From positions 1 through 12,336 of the forward strand of contig JAAHIA010000111.1 of the NCBI GenBank assembly GCA_010671975.1: a stretch of 12,336 nucleotides of DNA, in the 5' to 3' direction. The DNA comes from Leptolyngbya sp. SIO4C1 (lineage in GTDB: Bacteria; Cyanobacteriota; Cyanobacteriia; Phormidesmidales; Phormidesmidaceae). Positions 12,208-12,336 of the stretch are shown here, in pieces. The notes under the pieces were generated by a model, which worked only from the letters and a program-made list of their open reading frames with translations, searched no databases and had not been told where the DNA came from. A program made the position numbers and the translations under genes. How positions within the stretch are numbered: the first letter of the stretch is position 1; the number at the start of each line of letters is the position of its first letter.

Positions 12208-12336
12208 TCAGCGATCAATCTCGCCATAAAACTCACCTACCCAAGGCATCGTCGCCAAGTCTTCAAAATCGACCTGTCGCTCCTGTTCTAGCTCGGCAAT
12301 GCGCTTTTTCTCAGCATAGATCTGCTTTTGATAATA
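12208..12336 (-). CDS. Partial CDS (C-terminal end), unknown protein
   Basis: The frame is open from the right edge to the TGA (complement of 12208-12210) and gives 42 residues of a C-terminus. It begins YYQKQIYAEKKRIAELEQE, a charged heptad-like stretch suggesting a coiled coil, and ends MPWVGEFYGEIDR. The gene starts outside the window and converges with the AraC-methyltransferase gene across 42 bases that hold only a weak 5-bp stem (12193-12197 / 12208-12212). I do not recognise the family. The absence of any stop over the 42 codons and the protein-like composition support coding. Confidence 0.6.
   Translation of the reverse strand, partial: YYQKQIYAEKKRIAELEQERQVDFEDLATMPWVGEFYGEIDR

Noticed and set aside
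1..12336. Mobile elements, CRISPR, toxin-antitoxin or defence genes
   Set aside because: No transposase, integrase, Cas, repeat-spacer pattern or known toxin-antitoxin pair was recognised on either strand.

Overview
This 12.3 kb window looks like a stretch of ordinary cyanobacterial chromosome. The main evidence is the HIP1 octamer GCGATCGC, present about a dozen times on both coding and non-coding DNA (for example at 1904, 3686, 5262, 5302, 6986, 7055, 7946, 8464, 8483, 9802, 11251 and 11376). The gene content agrees: a cyanobacterial-type Hsp20, a type I methionine aminopeptidase, a DUF1361 membrane protein and PurB. The sequence alone does not fix the genus; a Leptolyngbya-like filamentous lineage is a guess. 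I see no transposase, integrase, CRISPR array, tRNA or rRNA.

Layout, left to right. At 1-150 two intrinsic terminators stand back to back: one on the + strand for something left of the window, and one on the - strand for hsp20. The small heat-shock protein (233-715, -) diverges from a short-chain dehydrogenase (920-1702, +). The dehydrogenase converges on a small membrane protein with a Ser-Lys-Pro-Ala repeat tail (1708-2037, -), which in turn diverges from methionine aminopeptidase (2167-2970, +). Next comes a tight three-gene + strand group: a sodium:solute symporter (3065-4858), a 60-residue single-pass membrane protein (4950-5132) and a GNAT acetyltransferase (5142-5645). This group meets, tail to tail with a 3-base gap, a membrane-bound GGDEF-EAL cyclic-di-GMP protein (5649-7787, -). 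A 389-base non-coding stretch follows, then an NTF2/SnoaL-like protein (8177-8551, +), a 59-residue two-helix membrane protein with a very good ribosome binding site (8764-8943, +), and a DUF1361 membrane protein (9084-9737, -). The window ends with adenylosuccinate lyase (9929-11224, +), an AraC/O6-methylguanine-DNA methyltransferase fusion (11311-12165, +) and the C-terminal end of an unidentified - strand gene (12208-12336).

Most genes are single housekeeping or stress-response units and form no obvious pathway. The clearest functional linkage is symporter, small membrane protein and acetyltransferase, which are closely spaced and probably co-transcribed. Several start codons differ from the longest open frame. 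For PurB, the MAP-like active-site numbering used to check frames and the Shine-Dalgarno positions both point to shorter forms. I found no convincing undescribed multi-gene system. The items most worth a second look are the two short membrane proteins, the GSDEF variant of the cyclic-di-GMP protein and the terminator-like hairpin in front of the AraC-methyltransferase gene.
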